Assembly (NCBI GenBank): GCA_937862935.1
Contig: CALMEO010000044.1
Location: forward strand, 1 to 61,602
Origin: an uncultured bacterium
GTDB lineage: Bacteria > Patescibacteriota > Gracilibacteria > Absconditabacterales > Absconditicoccaceae
DNA: 61,602 bases
Direction: 5' to 3'
Below the pieces are notes generated by a model. The model was not told the DNA's origin and ran no database searches. It saw only the letters and a program-made list of their open reading frames with translations. Made by a program: the position numbers and the translations under genes. Shown here piece after piece: positions 15,897 through 25,563 of the stretch; within the stretch, counting starts at the first letter, position 1; every line of letters starts with the position of its first letter.

Positions 15897-16383
15897 AAAT
15901 CCAGAAAACTCTGGAACAGTAAATGGAGATACATTTCAGGAGAGATTAGCCAAAGGTAAAGAAGGAGAGAGAGCTATTATTTTGGCTCTCTCCAACGTTA
16001 CCGATGTAAGAGATCTAACTGATTACGGTAAATACGAAGCATATCAGAAAAAAGGACTTGATTTTGAATTCCTAAATAAAGAAACTGGAGCTTGGGACAG
16101 AGGTGATGCTAAGGCAAATATTACAGAACACGGCTATACGTTTTTAGAATTGTACAAAGGTAACGGAAGTTTAGGATGGTTTTACTTAACTAAGTCAGAC
16201 TGGATTTACTGTTACAGTAGATTTACAAAGGGAATCTACTACTACGGGGTAAACCCAATGAGAGAATATGTATCAAATGGAGTAAAGATTAACACTGTCA
16301 AGATAGTACAAGTCTCAGACGGTTCCAAAGGAATCTGGGTGAATGTAATTGAAAATTCATTAGTAAAAAAGTTTGAAAGTTAA
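15886..16383 (+). CDS. Putative PD-(D/E)XK-like nuclease or DNA-binding protein, 165 aa
   Basis: The start at 15886 overlaps the HNH stop. The protein contains GKEGERAIILAL near 20, then LDFEF near 55 and DRGDAKAN near 69, a spacing that recalls PD-(D/E)XK nucleases (E...D...DAK). It then has several beta strands rich in Trp/Tyr. It lies just before DNA polymerase, which fits a replication or recombination role. The nuclease call is tentative. Confidence 0.45.
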   Translation: MKNRNPENSGTVNGDTFQERLAKGKEGERAIILALSNVTDVRDLTDYGKYEAYQKKGLDFEFLNKETGAWDRGDAKANITEHGYTFLELYKGNGSLGWFYLTKSDWIYCYSRFTKGIYYYGVNPMREYVSNGVKINTVKIVQVSDGSKGIWVNVIENSLVKKFES

Positions 16384-16403
16384 AGTATTTTTACTAAATT
16401 AAT
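16373..16403 (+). promoter_or_regulatory. Weak promoter candidate for DNA polymerase
   Basis: TTTG ending at 16375, 19 bases, TAAATTAAT 16395-16403. The polymerase ATG follows after two bases. The -7 box is weak, so this is tentative. Confidence 0.35.
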
Positions 16404-16405
16404 AT

Positions 16406-18742
16406 ATGATTCAAATAGAAAAGAAATATTACATAGTTGATAATCCGGAAACAGTAAATATACTATTAGATCATATTAACCAATCTGATGTTATTGCATA
16501 TGACACTGAAACAACAAGTTTAAACCCGAGAAAAGGGGAAATTGTTGGATGGTCGGTATCTGGAGATGAGGGGATAGGTTTTTATCTTCCCACCATAAAA
16601 TGGAACCCAGTAGAAGAAAGGTTAGAAGAGTGTTTAATTGGTGGAAAAGGAGCTCATACTGTAACAAGGAAAATCTTACCAATGTTAAAAGGGAAGAAAC
16701 TTGTATGTCACAATGCCAGTTTCGATATGAGGTATACGAAAAATTACTATGGGGTAGACTTATTGAAAGATCTTTGGATAGATACAGCTTTACTTGTTCA
16801 TACAGTTCAAGAAGAGGGAGCAGGTATGGGAGTTTTCGGTCTAAAACCTTTAGCTATTTCAATTCAAGAACACATTGGATTAAACGTAGAAGAAGCAGCA
16901 AACAAGGAACAGATAGAACTAAAAGAATCTATCAAGAAAAACGGAGGTTCGGTTACAAAAGAGAGTTTTGAAATCTATAAAGCAGATATGGACATTTTAG
17001 CAAAATATGCTGCTGCCGATACCGATTTAACGTTAAGAATCTGCAACTATTTCTTACCTAAGTTAAAAGAAGAGAATTTAGAAAAGTTCTTCTTTGAAGA
17101 AGAGGTAATGCCACTCTATAAGGAAGTCACAATTCCAATGGAAGAGTTGGGTGTTGATTTAGATATTCCGTTGTTGGAAAAAACTAGAGAGGAAATTACT
17201 AAAGACTTGGAGGAGAACAGACGTATTGTCATCAACAGTATACTAAGTACACCAGAAGCCAAAGAATGGGTAGTTGATACTGCTTTAAAAACTTTTCCAC
17301 CTTCTAATAAAGGAAACTGGGCTCAAAATCTGGTTACGTTATATTCTCTGAATATTCCAAAAAGTGAAAAAACAGGTAAGTATTCGTTGACTAAGAAGGT
17401 ACTAGAAGAGTTAGAAGAGAGTAACGTAAAACAGTTCCTATTATCCGGAGATCTAAAACATTTAGATGAAATGGAGGTTGTTAGAATCTCAATGTCAATG
17501 TGGAAAGATTTGAATGAAGGGGAATACGTAAACATTCAATCTAAAAAACACTTAGGTGAAATTGCATTTGACTATATGGGAATTAAACCATTAACTCAAA
17601 CAGCAAAAGGTCAAGATAAATTTGATATGGAAATGTTAGAAGAGTTGTCAAAGTCACATGCATGGGCCAATAACCTGAGAGTCTACAACAAACTTCTTAA
17701 GGTTAAGTCTACATATATTGATAGATTTTTAGATGGTCAAGAAGATGGAAAGTATTACTTTTATTTTAAACAAAATGGTACAGTATCGGGTAGATACGGT
17801 TCAGATGCACAACAGTTACCTAAACCAAAAGAAGAAGGAGATGATGTTCCAATCATCGTTCATTATAATAACCTTGTAAGGTCTTTTTTAATTGCAGGAA
17901 AAGGAAGAAAATTTATTGATGATGACTACTCAAGTCTTGAACCTAGAATATTTAGTGCAGTGACTGGGGACGAAGGACTGAAAGATATTTACAGAAATAA
18001 CTGGGACTTCTACTCTACAATTGCTATCAAAACTGAGAACTTAGATCAAGATAAGGTAAAGTACCCTAATGGAGTATCACCAGATATACAATCACCGGTC
18101 TTTTTAAAGAAAATAGATCCGACTAAACGTAACATGGCTAAAGGATACTCCCTAGGGTTAGCCTACGGTATGAGTCCATATGCATTATCAATGAACCTTG
18201 GAATATCACAAGAAGAGGGAAAAGTGTTACACGAAGGTTACTTGAATGGATTTCCAAAACTAAAGGAGTGGATTGAAAAGTCTAGGGAATTTACCAAAGC
18301 AAATGGGTACATAAAAAACATGGTAGGACGAATTAGACACCTACCTAAGGTAAAACAAATTTACTCCAAATACGGTGATCAGATATTAGACTACAAATTT
18401 AGAAAAGAACTTTCACAAAGATACGGATTAGAAGCAGTCACACAACTCTACAGGGATTATAAAAACGGTATTAACAACTGTCTTAATTTTCAAATACAAA
18501 GCATGGGGGCTTCTGTTGTTAATCGAGCAGCAATCCAGATTAATAGAAAGGCAAAGGAACTTGGAATTGACGCCAGAGTCTGTGCACAAATTCACGATCA
18601 ATTAGTAATTAACGTAAGGGAAGAGGAAGCGAAAATGTTTGCACCTCATGTACAGAATATTATGGAAAATACAACAAAGTTGGACGGTGTAATTCTTGTA
18701 GCAGAACCTGAAATTGCAAATAATTTAAAAGAGGGACACTGA
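16406..18742 (+). CDS. Family A DNA polymerase with 3'-5' exonuclease domain
   Basis: This 778-residue replicative polymerase has an N-terminal DEDD proofreading domain: Exo I AYDTETTSLNP (Asp33, Glu35), Exo II LVCHNASFDMRYT near 100 and Exo III YAAADTDLTLRI near 200. The C-terminal palm and fingers show motif A DDDYSSLEPR near 505, motif B RNMAKGYSLGLAYG near 573 and motif C QIHDQLVINV near 728. Motif A reads SLEPR where SQIELR is usual, as in several phage enzymes. There is no 5' nuclease domain. It would replicate phage DNA that may carry deazaguanine. Confidence 0.95.
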   Translation: MIQIEKKYYIVDNPETVNILLDHINQSDVIAYDTETTSLNPRKGEIVGWSVSGDEGIGFYLPTIKWNPVEERLEECLIGGKGAHTVTRKILPMLKGKKLVCHNASFDMRYTKNYYGVDLLKDLWIDTALLVHTVQEEGAGMGVFGLKPLAISIQEHIGLNVEEAANKEQIELKESIKKNGGSVTKESFEIYKADMDILAKYAAADTDLTLRICNYFLPKLKEENLEKFFFEEEVMPLYKEVTIPMEELGVDLDIPLLEKTREEITKDLEENRRIVINSILSTPEAKEWVVDTALKTFPPSNKGNWAQNLVTLYSLNIPKSEKTGKYSLTKKVLEELEESNVKQFLLSGDLKHLDEMEVVRISMSMWKDLNEGEYVNIQSKKHLGEIAFDYMGIKPLTQTAKGQDKFDMEMLEELSKSHAWANNLRVYNKLLKVKSTYIDRFLDGQEDGKYYFYFKQNGTVSGRYGSDAQQLPKPKEEGDDVPIIVHYNNLVRSFLIAGKGRKFIDDDYSSLEPRIFSAVTGDEGLKDIYRNNWDFYSTIAIKTENLDQDKVKYPNGVSPDIQSPVFLKKIDPTKRNMAKGYSLGLAYGMSPYALSMNLGISQEEGKVLHEGYLNGFPKLKEWIEKSREFTKANGYIKNMVGRIRHLPKVKQIYSKYGDQILDYKFRKELSQRYGLEAVTQLYRDYKNGINNCLNFQIQSMGASVVNRAAIQINRKAKELGIDARVCAQIHDQLVINVREEEAKMFAPHVQNIMENTTKLDGVILVAEPEIANNLKEGH

Positions 18743-18761
18743 AACCTCATTGTTTCGGGTC

Positions 18762-18788
18762 TTACACCTATTTATACGAAAGGTGTAA
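18762..18788 (+). promoter_or_regulatory. Perfect 7-bp hairpin with TATTTATA loop at HNH start
   Basis: TTACACC (18762-18768) pairs perfectly with GGTGTAA (18782-18788) around TATTTATACGAAA. The A of the HNH start codon is the last paired base, so the start would be occluded in RNA that includes both arms. Confidence 0.6.
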
Positions 18789-19504
18789 TGAATTACGAAA
18801 AAATTTACAATCACATTGTTGAATCCTCAAAGGGGAAAAATAGGAAAAGGGGAAAGCAAGAGTATTTTGAAAATCACCACATAACCCCAAGGTGTATGGG
18901 AGGTTCTAATGAAAAGGAAAACCTTGTTCTGCTGACAGCAAAAGAGCATTTTTTATGTCACCGACTTCTTTGTGAAATATATCCGGAGACGAAAGAGTTA
19001 CAATTTGCATTTTGGGCAATGTGTAATCAAAGAGGTAAGAAAGGGCAGAGAACCTACACAGTAAGTGCACGTACGTATGAGAGAATGAAAGAAAGGGTGT
19101 CTGAAATGAGGAGAAAACGTAAAACCATACCCTGTAGAGGGTGTAAGAAAGGGTTCGAAAGAATCTACTCTTGGATTAGGGAGAAGAATTACTGCAGTAG
19201 AGAATGTTATATCAGTTCAAACGGAGTTACAGTAGGGGAAGTGCACATTTATAAAGGAGCACTTCGAAAATTTATCCCGAAAAGCAAACTGAACAGGTAC
19301 ATAACTAAGGGATGGACTGAAGGAAGACTTTTTTTACAAAAACCTGTTCAAAGATGTGATATGTTTGGAAATATCCTACAAGAGTACGGTTCTGTTAAAG
19401 AAGCAACCAGGTCAGGAGAATTTGGTGTGACAGGTATCAGTCAGTGTGCTAACGGTAAAAGAAAGACTCATAAAGGATATGTTTGGAAATATCGGCAGTT
19501 GTAA
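18788..19504 (+). CDS. HNH homing endonuclease with two zinc-binding modules
   Basis: This 238-residue protein begins with the HNH core (FENHHITPRCMGGSNEKENLVLLTAKEHFLCHRLL). A treble-clef-like finger follows (CRGCKKGFERIYSWIREKNYCSRECY, near residues 117-142). The end (RCDMFGNILQEYGSVKEATRSGEFGVTGISQCANGKRKTHKGYVW) is a NUMOD1-type helix-turn-helix. It sits between DNA polymerase and groES. Confidence 0.85.
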   Translation: MNYEKIYNHIVESSKGKNRKRGKQEYFENHHITPRCMGGSNEKENLVLLTAKEHFLCHRLLCEIYPETKELQFAFWAMCNQRGKKGQRTYTVSARTYERMKERVSEMRRKRKTIPCRGCKKGFERIYSWIREKNYCSRECYISSNGVTVGEVHIYKGALRKFIPKSKLNRYITKGWTEGRLFLQKPVQRCDMFGNILQEYGSVKEATRSGEFGVTGISQCANGKRKTHKGYVWKYRQL

Positions 19505-19558
19505 CTTTGAATATTTATTTATACATTGTTTAACAAGTTATCAAATTAAAAGTAGTTT

Positions 19559-21510
<1,952 letters not shown>

Positions 21511-21533
21511 TTTTAATTTAAAAACAAAACAAG

Positions 21534-21710
21534 ATGAACAAACAAGAATTATTTGATGAAATGAGTAATTTGTTTGAGGACTTTAAGACTCAACACAATG
21601 GGACTACAAAAAGATCTCAAGCTATTGCTAGAAAGAGAATTAACGAAGTTAAGAAGTTAATTACAGCTTACAGAAAAGCATCAGTAGACGAACAAAAAGC
21701 AGCAGTTTAA
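21534..21710 (+). CDS. Histone H1-like (Hc1-type) small protein, 58 aa
   Basis: A short helical Lys/Arg-rich protein (FEDFKTQHNGTTKRSQAIARKRINEVKKL) resembling the small histone H1-like proteins common in Bacteroidota. These have a central basic stretch with Arg-x-Arg-x-x-x-x-x-Lys-x-Leu spacing and bind DNA. It lies directly after groEL, before a GC-rich structured segment. Function is inferred from resemblance only. Confidence 0.5.
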   Translation: MNKQELFDEMSNLFEDFKTQHNGTTKRSQAIARKRINEVKKLITAYRKASVDEQKAAV

Positions 21711-21719
21711 GGACCGAAA

Positions 21720-21809
21720 GGTGGGGGGCATCAAGCTCCTCACCGAAGGTGCCACGCGCAATTTCAACAATTAGAAACCCGATTACGACCGAGTAAAAAC
21801 CCGTAGTCG
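21720..21809 (+). ncRNA. Structured RNA candidate, two hairpins
   Basis: This stretch is much richer in G+C than its surroundings. Hairpin 1 pairs 21720-21729 with 21735-21744 (10 bp, two G-U, 5-base loop ATCAA). Hairpin 2 pairs 21780-21787 with 21802-21809 (8 bp, one G-U). Neither is followed by a T-run, so they are not simple terminators. It could be a 5' leader of the next gene or a separate small RNA. No known family was recognised. Confidence 0.4.
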
Positions 21810-21826
21810 ACATTAAAAACAGTTTT

Positions 21827-22249
21827 ATGACAACAATTGAGATTATCGTATTGATAGTAGGTGTATTCCTATTTGCAGGAGTACTTGGATTTGGTCTTTC
21901 TCAAGGTGGAAAGGATGAACCAGAAGTTGAAACTTTTACAGAGTATACCACAGAGGAGTATGCTAATATCAAAGCAGCAGAAGAGGCTTACAACAAACCA
22001 GTTGTAGATATTGAGGTAAATGAACCGGAATTCGTAGCCAAGTTAGTGAAAACTCCTAAAATTCTACCACCGGAGTCGATCATTAATGCAGAAGCATTAC
22101 TAAGTAAGGCTACAGGATCAGACGAAGCACCAGTAACGGTAGAATTATCAGTAGAAAGAACAGCTCCAAAATCAGAGTTTCCTATCGATAAGCCAAAAGC
22201 TAAGAAAAAGTACCCAAGAAAAAAGAAACCAGCTAAAGTTCAGGAGTAA
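21827..22249 (+). CDS. Membrane-anchored protein with basic tail, 140 aa
   Basis: One N-terminal membrane segment (residues 4-24, IEIIVLIVGVFLFAGVLGFG) is followed by an acidic, probably disordered region and a Lys/Pro-rich end (KAKKKYPRKKKPAK). It resembles small membrane proteins near phage lysis or structural genes but belongs to no named family. It overlaps the next start (TAATG). Confidence 0.6.
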   Translation: MTTIEIIVLIVGVFLFAGVLGFGLSQGGKDEPEVETFTEYTTEEYANIKAAEEAYNKPVVDIEVNEPEFVAKLVKTPKILPPESIINAEALLSKATGSDEAPVTVELSVERTAPKSEFPIDKPKAKKKYPRKKKPAKVQE

Positions 22250-22500
22250 TGTCAGATTCAAGAGCCAAGTATGAAGATCTTATTCAGAACAAAGACTTCA
22301 AAGAAACAACTCCACATCAAAAAAGCTTACAGCTTATTTGTGAGATAGTACATGCAGCTTCAAGGGCTGACCTAGTTGAGGAGCTTGTTAACAAAGCTCT
22401 AGAGATTTCAAAACAAACACCAAACCACACACCAGCAACTGTCTTTCAAATTGCAGCAGATGCAGTTAAAGTGGATGAACTTTGCAACAAAATTAAATAA
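22249..22500 (+). CDS. Hypothetical helical protein, 83 aa
   Basis: An all-helical small protein with no recognisable motif. It starts at the stop of the previous gene and ends directly before the next ATG, so the three genes 21827-22734 form one coupled unit. Confidence 0.65.
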   Translation: MSDSRAKYEDLIQNKDFKETTPHQKSLQLICEIVHAASRADLVEELVNKALEISKQTPNHTPATVFQIAADAVKVDELCNKIK

Positions 22501-22734
22501 ATGGAAAACACAACAGTACAACCAAAATTAGCATTATCAGATACAACAGGTGTAACTTGTGACGAATGTGGACATACAATCTTTGAAGAAGGATTGATCA
22601 TCAGAAGAGTGTCTCAGTTCCTTACAGGAACTTCGCAACCTGGAATGATACCGATACCTGTCTTTGCTTGTAAAAAATGTCAACACGTTAATACAGAGTT
22701 TTTACCGAGAGAATTGAAAGACTTGGGTGAATAA
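22501..22734 (+). CDS. Zinc-ribbon protein, 77 aa
   Basis: Two CxxC pairs (CDECGHTIFEEG near residue 20 and CKKCQHVN near 57) form a zinc ribbon around a 35-residue insert. Small proteins of this kind occur in many phage structural regions. The partner is unknown. A terminator follows. Confidence 0.7.
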   Translation: MENTTVQPKLALSDTTGVTCDECGHTIFEEGLIIRRVSQFLTGTSQPGMIPIPVFACKKCQHVNTEFLPRELKDLGE

Positions 22735-22735
22735 T

Positions 22736-22749
22736 CTATAACGTTATAG
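22736..22749. promoter_or_regulatory. 14-bp perfect palindrome
   Basis: CTATAACGTTATAG is a perfect dyad just before the terminator and the lysis genes. It could be an operator, but no matching site was noticed elsewhere. Confidence 0.3.
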
Positions 22750-22757
22750 TATAGGAA

Positions 22758-22779
22758 AGAGGCTAAGGCCTCTTTTTTT
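22758..22779 (+). terminator. Rho-independent terminator
   Basis: AGAGGC/GCCTCT, 6 bp with loop TAAG, followed by seven T. It separates the small-gene unit from the lysis cassette. Confidence 0.8.
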
Positions 22780-22782
22780 ATG

Positions 22783-22814
22783 CCTATTTATTAGTATAAC
22801 AATAAATAAGTAGG
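22783..22814 (+). promoter_or_regulatory. Hairpin with CCTATTTATT arm before lysis genes
   Basis: CCTA + TTTATT (22783-22792) pairs with AATAAA + TAGG (22801-22806, 22811-22814), with TAAG bulged. The holin-like start is two bases later. It shares the CTATTTAT motif seen before homing genes and may mark a late promoter. Confidence 0.5.
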
Positions 22815-22815
22815 T

Positions 22816-23016
22816 ATGACACTGTTTGATAGATTTAAAAGTCCTACACCAAAAGTGTGGAGACAATTGGGGAATGGTTTATTAGCTGTTTCTGCAGCTA
22901 TTTCGGGGTATACAATGTATGCAGAACAACCCGTAGTTGCTGCCATTACAATGGTAAGTGGAGTGTTAGGTAAGTTTTTAACTAGCTTCTTTGTAGAAGA
23001 CAACACACCACAGTAA
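22816..23016 (+). CDS. Small membrane protein, holin-like
   Basis: This 66-residue protein has two closely spaced hydrophobic segments (about 20-36 and 41-58), QLGNGLLAVSAAISGYTMY and PVVAAITMVSGVLGKFL, and a charged N-terminus. Its position, overlapping the start of the endolysin gene, suggests a holin or a pinholin-like partner. Confidence 0.6.
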   Translation: MTLFDRFKSPTPKVWRQLGNGLLAVSAAISGYTMYAEQPVVAAITMVSGVLGKFLTSFFVEDNTPQ

Positions 23017-23624
23017 TGAGTATTCAAGCGTTACAAACAAAAATAGGAGTAAAAGCTGACGGGGACTTTGGGCCAACGTCATTTAGAGCTGCTTGTAAGT
23101 TCTTTAATCTAACTCCAGAAAGAGGTGCTCACTTCTTTGGTCAAACAGAACATGAAACCGGAGGTTTCAAACTATTTGTAGAAAACCTAAACTACTCTGC
23201 AGATGGATTGAAAAAGATCTTCCCTAAATATTTTCCAGGAAATATGGCAGATCTTTATGCTAGACAACCAGAAAAGATAGCAAATAGGGTTTATGCCTCT
23301 AGAATGGGTAATGGAGATGAGAAATCAGGAGATGGTTTCAAATTTAGAGGTAGAGGTGCTTTACAGTTAACAGGAAAGGACAATTACACAACATTTGCTC
23401 AACACCTTCAAAAACCAGAAATTTTAACAAACCCGGATTTAGTAGCTACTCTTTATGCTTTTGAATCTGCAATGTTCTTTTTCGATAAAAACAAACTTTG
23501 GTCAATATGTGATCAAGGAGTAAATGATGCAACTATTTTAGCTTTAACAAAAAGGGTAAATGGTGGTACTCACGGACTAGATGATAGAGAAGTAAAAACT
23601 AAAAAATATTACAGTTTTGTCTAA
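23016..23624 (+). CDS. Endolysin, GH19 chitinase/lysozyme-like
   Basis: The 202-residue protein starts with a short peptidoglycan-binding-like segment (ALQTKIGVKADGDFGPTSFRA). A GH19 glycoside hydrolase domain follows: FFGQTEHETGGF (Glu as likely acid near 46-48), ANRVYASRMGNG, the KFRGRGALQLTGKDNY signature near 109-124 and a closing VNGGTHGLDDR. GH19 phage endolysins cut the glycan strand of peptidoglycan. There is no signal peptide, so holin-dependent export is expected. Confidence 0.88.
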   Translation: MSIQALQTKIGVKADGDFGPTSFRAACKFFNLTPERGAHFFGQTEHETGGFKLFVENLNYSADGLKKIFPKYFPGNMADLYARQPEKIANRVYASRMGNGDEKSGDGFKFRGRGALQLTGKDNYTTFAQHLQKPEILTNPDLVATLYAFESAMFFFDKNKLWSICDQGVNDATILALTKRVNGGTHGLDDREVKTKKYYSFV

Positions 23625-23663
23625 TGTATGTCTAACACTGGTTTTTAACATATATAAGTTATT

Positions 23664-24086
23664 ATGAAAACAGGACTAATTATTACTTTAACAATGTCAA
23701 CAATTATGACCTTTATCGGCACTTATTTTTATAATTTGACAGCAGAGAATGTTGAACAGTTTCTAGCAGTAGGAGTTGTAGTTTTTGCTGATGGATTTTT
23801 CGGTATATGGGCCGGTATTAAACGGGAAGGTTTTCAAACCAACAAAGCTCTTAAAGTTCTTAAAACATTTATATTTTGGGTAATGATGTTAGCTTGTATT
23901 TTAGTAATAGAGAAGGGATTTACAGGAACTGCCTGGTTAAGTGAAACTATTATGGCACCTTTCTTAGTATTCCAGTTAGTATCGATACTAAAAAATGCAT
24001 CTTTAGCTGGGATAATAAAGAATGAACTTCTTACACAAATATTAGACAGATTAGATAAACATAAAGGTGAGAGAGATGCTAACTAA
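23664..24086 (+). CDS. Phage holin-like membrane protein, 140 aa
   Basis: Three to four hydrophobic segments (residues 3-24, 34-50, 69-87 and 95-110) and a charged C-terminal tail match phage holins of the LydA/phi-LC3 type. It follows the endolysin and overlaps the next membrane protein. With the 22816 product it would form the membrane part of the lysis system. Confidence 0.65.
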   Translation: MKTGLIITLTMSTIMTFIGTYFYNLTAENVEQFLAVGVVVFADGFFGIWAGIKREGFQTNKALKVLKTFIFWVMMLACILVIEKGFTGTAWLSETIMAPFLVFQLVSILKNASLAGIIKNELLTQILDRLDKHKGERDAN

Positions 24087-24720
24087 ACTATTTCTATTTT
24101 TAAAAAAGTTAGACCTGAAATCATTACTGATTCTTGGTTTAATCATTATTATACTGGTAATGAGAGCATGTAGTGGTGAAGGAGATACCGGTAAACCGGA
24201 AACAATTAACGTTAATGGACATGCATATGAAGTTGTTGATAAGAGAACAGATACAGTGTATGTACCGAAAGATACAATCGTATATAAACCCGGTAAGACA
24301 ATCTATAGGGACAAGCCAATTTATATCCCTATTCCTCCCAATGTGGATTCTTTAGAAGTTATTAAGGATTATTACTCTGCAATCGTTTATAGAGACACAT
24401 TGCATTTAAGTGAGAACATGGGGTATGTAAGTGTAACTGATACAATTTCTCAAAATAAGATAATAGGGAGACGTTGGAGTGCTAGATTAAAGAAGGAAAC
24501 TATTCATGAAACTACAATTGTAAAAGAACCAGCTAGAACACAGCTATATATCGGAGGTACGGTAGGGTTCGATACTAAAAGCCCTATTAACTTTGTAGGT
24601 CCTACACTAATGTTGAAAACTAAATCAGATAGAGTATATTTACTCTCAGCTGGTTACGGAGTTGATCAGAGGACAATTATACAGGGTGGACTTCTTTGGA
24701 AGATAAAATTTCGTAAATGA
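24076..24720 (+). CDS. Membrane-anchored periplasmic protein, spanin candidate
   Basis: The ATG at 24076 is chosen over GTG 24067. One membrane anchor (residues 15-30, SLLILGLIIIILVMRAC) is followed by about 180 residues predicted outside the cytoplasm. That part has Pro-rich beta repeats (DTVYVPKDTIVYKPGKTIY), a coil, and a C-terminal glycine/aromatic beta segment like an outer-membrane strand. Location at the end of the lysis cassette suggests a spanin that bridges inner and outer membranes. Sequence alone does not prove it. Confidence 0.5.
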   Translation: MLTKLFLFLKKLDLKSLLILGLIIIILVMRACSGEGDTGKPETINVNGHAYEVVDKRTDTVYVPKDTIVYKPGKTIYRDKPIYIPIPPNVDSLEVIKDYYSAIVYRDTLHLSENMGYVSVTDTISQNKIIGRRWSARLKKETIHETTIVKEPARTQLYIGGTVGFDTKSPINFVGPTLMLKTKSDRVYLLSAGYGVDQRTIIQGGLLWKIKFRK

Positions 24721-24727
24721 TAAAAGC

Positions 24728-24752
24728 AGGCTTGATTTTTCAAGCCTTTTTT
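24728..24752 (+). terminator. Rho-independent terminator
   Basis: AGGCTTGA/TCAAGCCT, 8-bp perfect stem with a TTTT loop and a T-run, ends the lysis operon. Confidence 0.88.
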
Positions 24753-24781
24753 ATTATATTGGGTTATAGAAAATTTAGAAT

Positions 24782-25057
24782 ATGAATTCAAGAGAAACCC
24801 ATGTTACAATTGATGATGACGATGATGAAACTACAATGGAAGCAGTAAATCACCCCCAACATTACGGAGGTAAGGACAATCCTTACGAAGTGGTAAAAGT
24901 ACTAGAAGCCTGGGGCCTTGATAAGGACTTTTACCTAGGTAATACAATTAAGTATATTGCAAGATGCGGTAAAAAAGATAGTGAAATCCAAGAATTGGAG
25001 AAAGCTATGTGGTATTTAGATCGTAGAATTAAATGTCTAAAAAAAGAGCAAAAATAG
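24782..25057 (+). CDS. DUF3310 protein (T7 gp1.7-like)
   Basis: The 91-residue protein has the DUF3310 signature NHPQHYGG...NPYEVVKVLEAWGLDKDFYLGNTIKYIARCGKK. It ends with EIQELEKAMWYLDRRI. The family includes T7 gp1.7, linked to nucleotide metabolism. The first 25 residues are an acidic leader (DDDDDE). Confidence 0.85.
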   Translation: MNSRETHVTIDDDDDETTMEAVNHPQHYGGKDNPYEVVKVLEAWGLDKDFYLGNTIKYIARCGKKDSEIQELEKAMWYLDRRIKCLKKEQK

Positions 25058-25089
25058 TTGTATCTTTCAAATATTCTTACTATCTTTAA
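25058..25089 (+). promoter_or_regulatory. Promoter (TTG-N20-TATCTTTAA)
   Basis: TTG 25058-25060, 20 bases, TATCTTTAA 25081-25089. It stands directly before the secreted mini-protein, giving that gene its own transcript. Confidence 0.7.
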
Positions 25090-25112
25090 CTATTAATAAA
25101 AAGATAAGGAAT

Positions 25113-25451
25113 ATGAAAAAATTATTTTTGGGAGCTCTACTATTACTGAGCACATTAAGTTTTAGCCAGAAGAGTATACATGTACTTAACAGGGAAAACC
25201 CTAATATTCCAGGGTTAATTTTACAGGAAGACCCTACATATACTACAGTCTTACTGATAAGAACTACAGCTTGTACAGATATAACAGTTAAGATTTACAC
25301 TGTAATTGGAACTGAAGTAACTGATTTTGAACGTCTTACAAACGGTATTGACATTAAACATCTAACTGCTGGTGTATACATATTACAAATTATAGAGGGT
25401 GAGAAAGTAGATTACAGAAAGTTAATTTATTCCCCTAAAACAAAAACCTAA
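25113..25451 (+). CDS. Secreted mini-protein with T9SS type A C-terminal sorting domain
   Basis: Residues 1-18 form a Sec signal peptide (KKLFLGALLLLSTLSFS). Residues about 57-107 match the type IX secretion C-terminal domain: ITVKIYTVIGTEV, NGIDIKHLTAGVYILQI and a Lys-rich end. Almost nothing lies between the two (about 35 residues), so there is no cargo domain. In Bacteroidota such domains send proteins through the T9SS for surface attachment. A phage-made, cargo-free CTD with its own promoter could block or coat the export machinery or surface adhesins during infection; that is inference. The domain call is strong. Confidence 0.8.
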   Translation: MKKLFLGALLLLSTLSFSQKSIHVLNRENPNIPGLILQEDPTYTTVLLIRTTACTDITVKIYTVIGTEVTDFERLTNGIDIKHLTAGVYILQIIEGEKVDYRKLIYSPKTKT

Positions 25452-25474
25452 CCTATTTATATCAAATAGAAGGT
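25451..25474 (+). promoter_or_regulatory. Hairpin with CTATTTATA motif before GIY-YIG gene
   Basis: ACCT + ATTT (25451-25458) pairs with AAAT + AGGT (25464-25467, 25471-25474), with AGA bulged. A TTG codon at 25477 follows by two bases, and the main ATG lies at 25564. Confidence 0.45.
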
Positions 25475-25563
25475 ACTTGCCCTACCGAGAAAAACATTAC
25501 GGAGATTTTAGATACTTTCCCATGGGCAAGATGGGTGTATCTAATTTCTCCTTTCTTTTTAAT

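Noticed and set aside
21711-21826. tRNA or tmRNA gene
   Set aside because: No cloverleaf, T-loop or CCA-like end fits the two stems.
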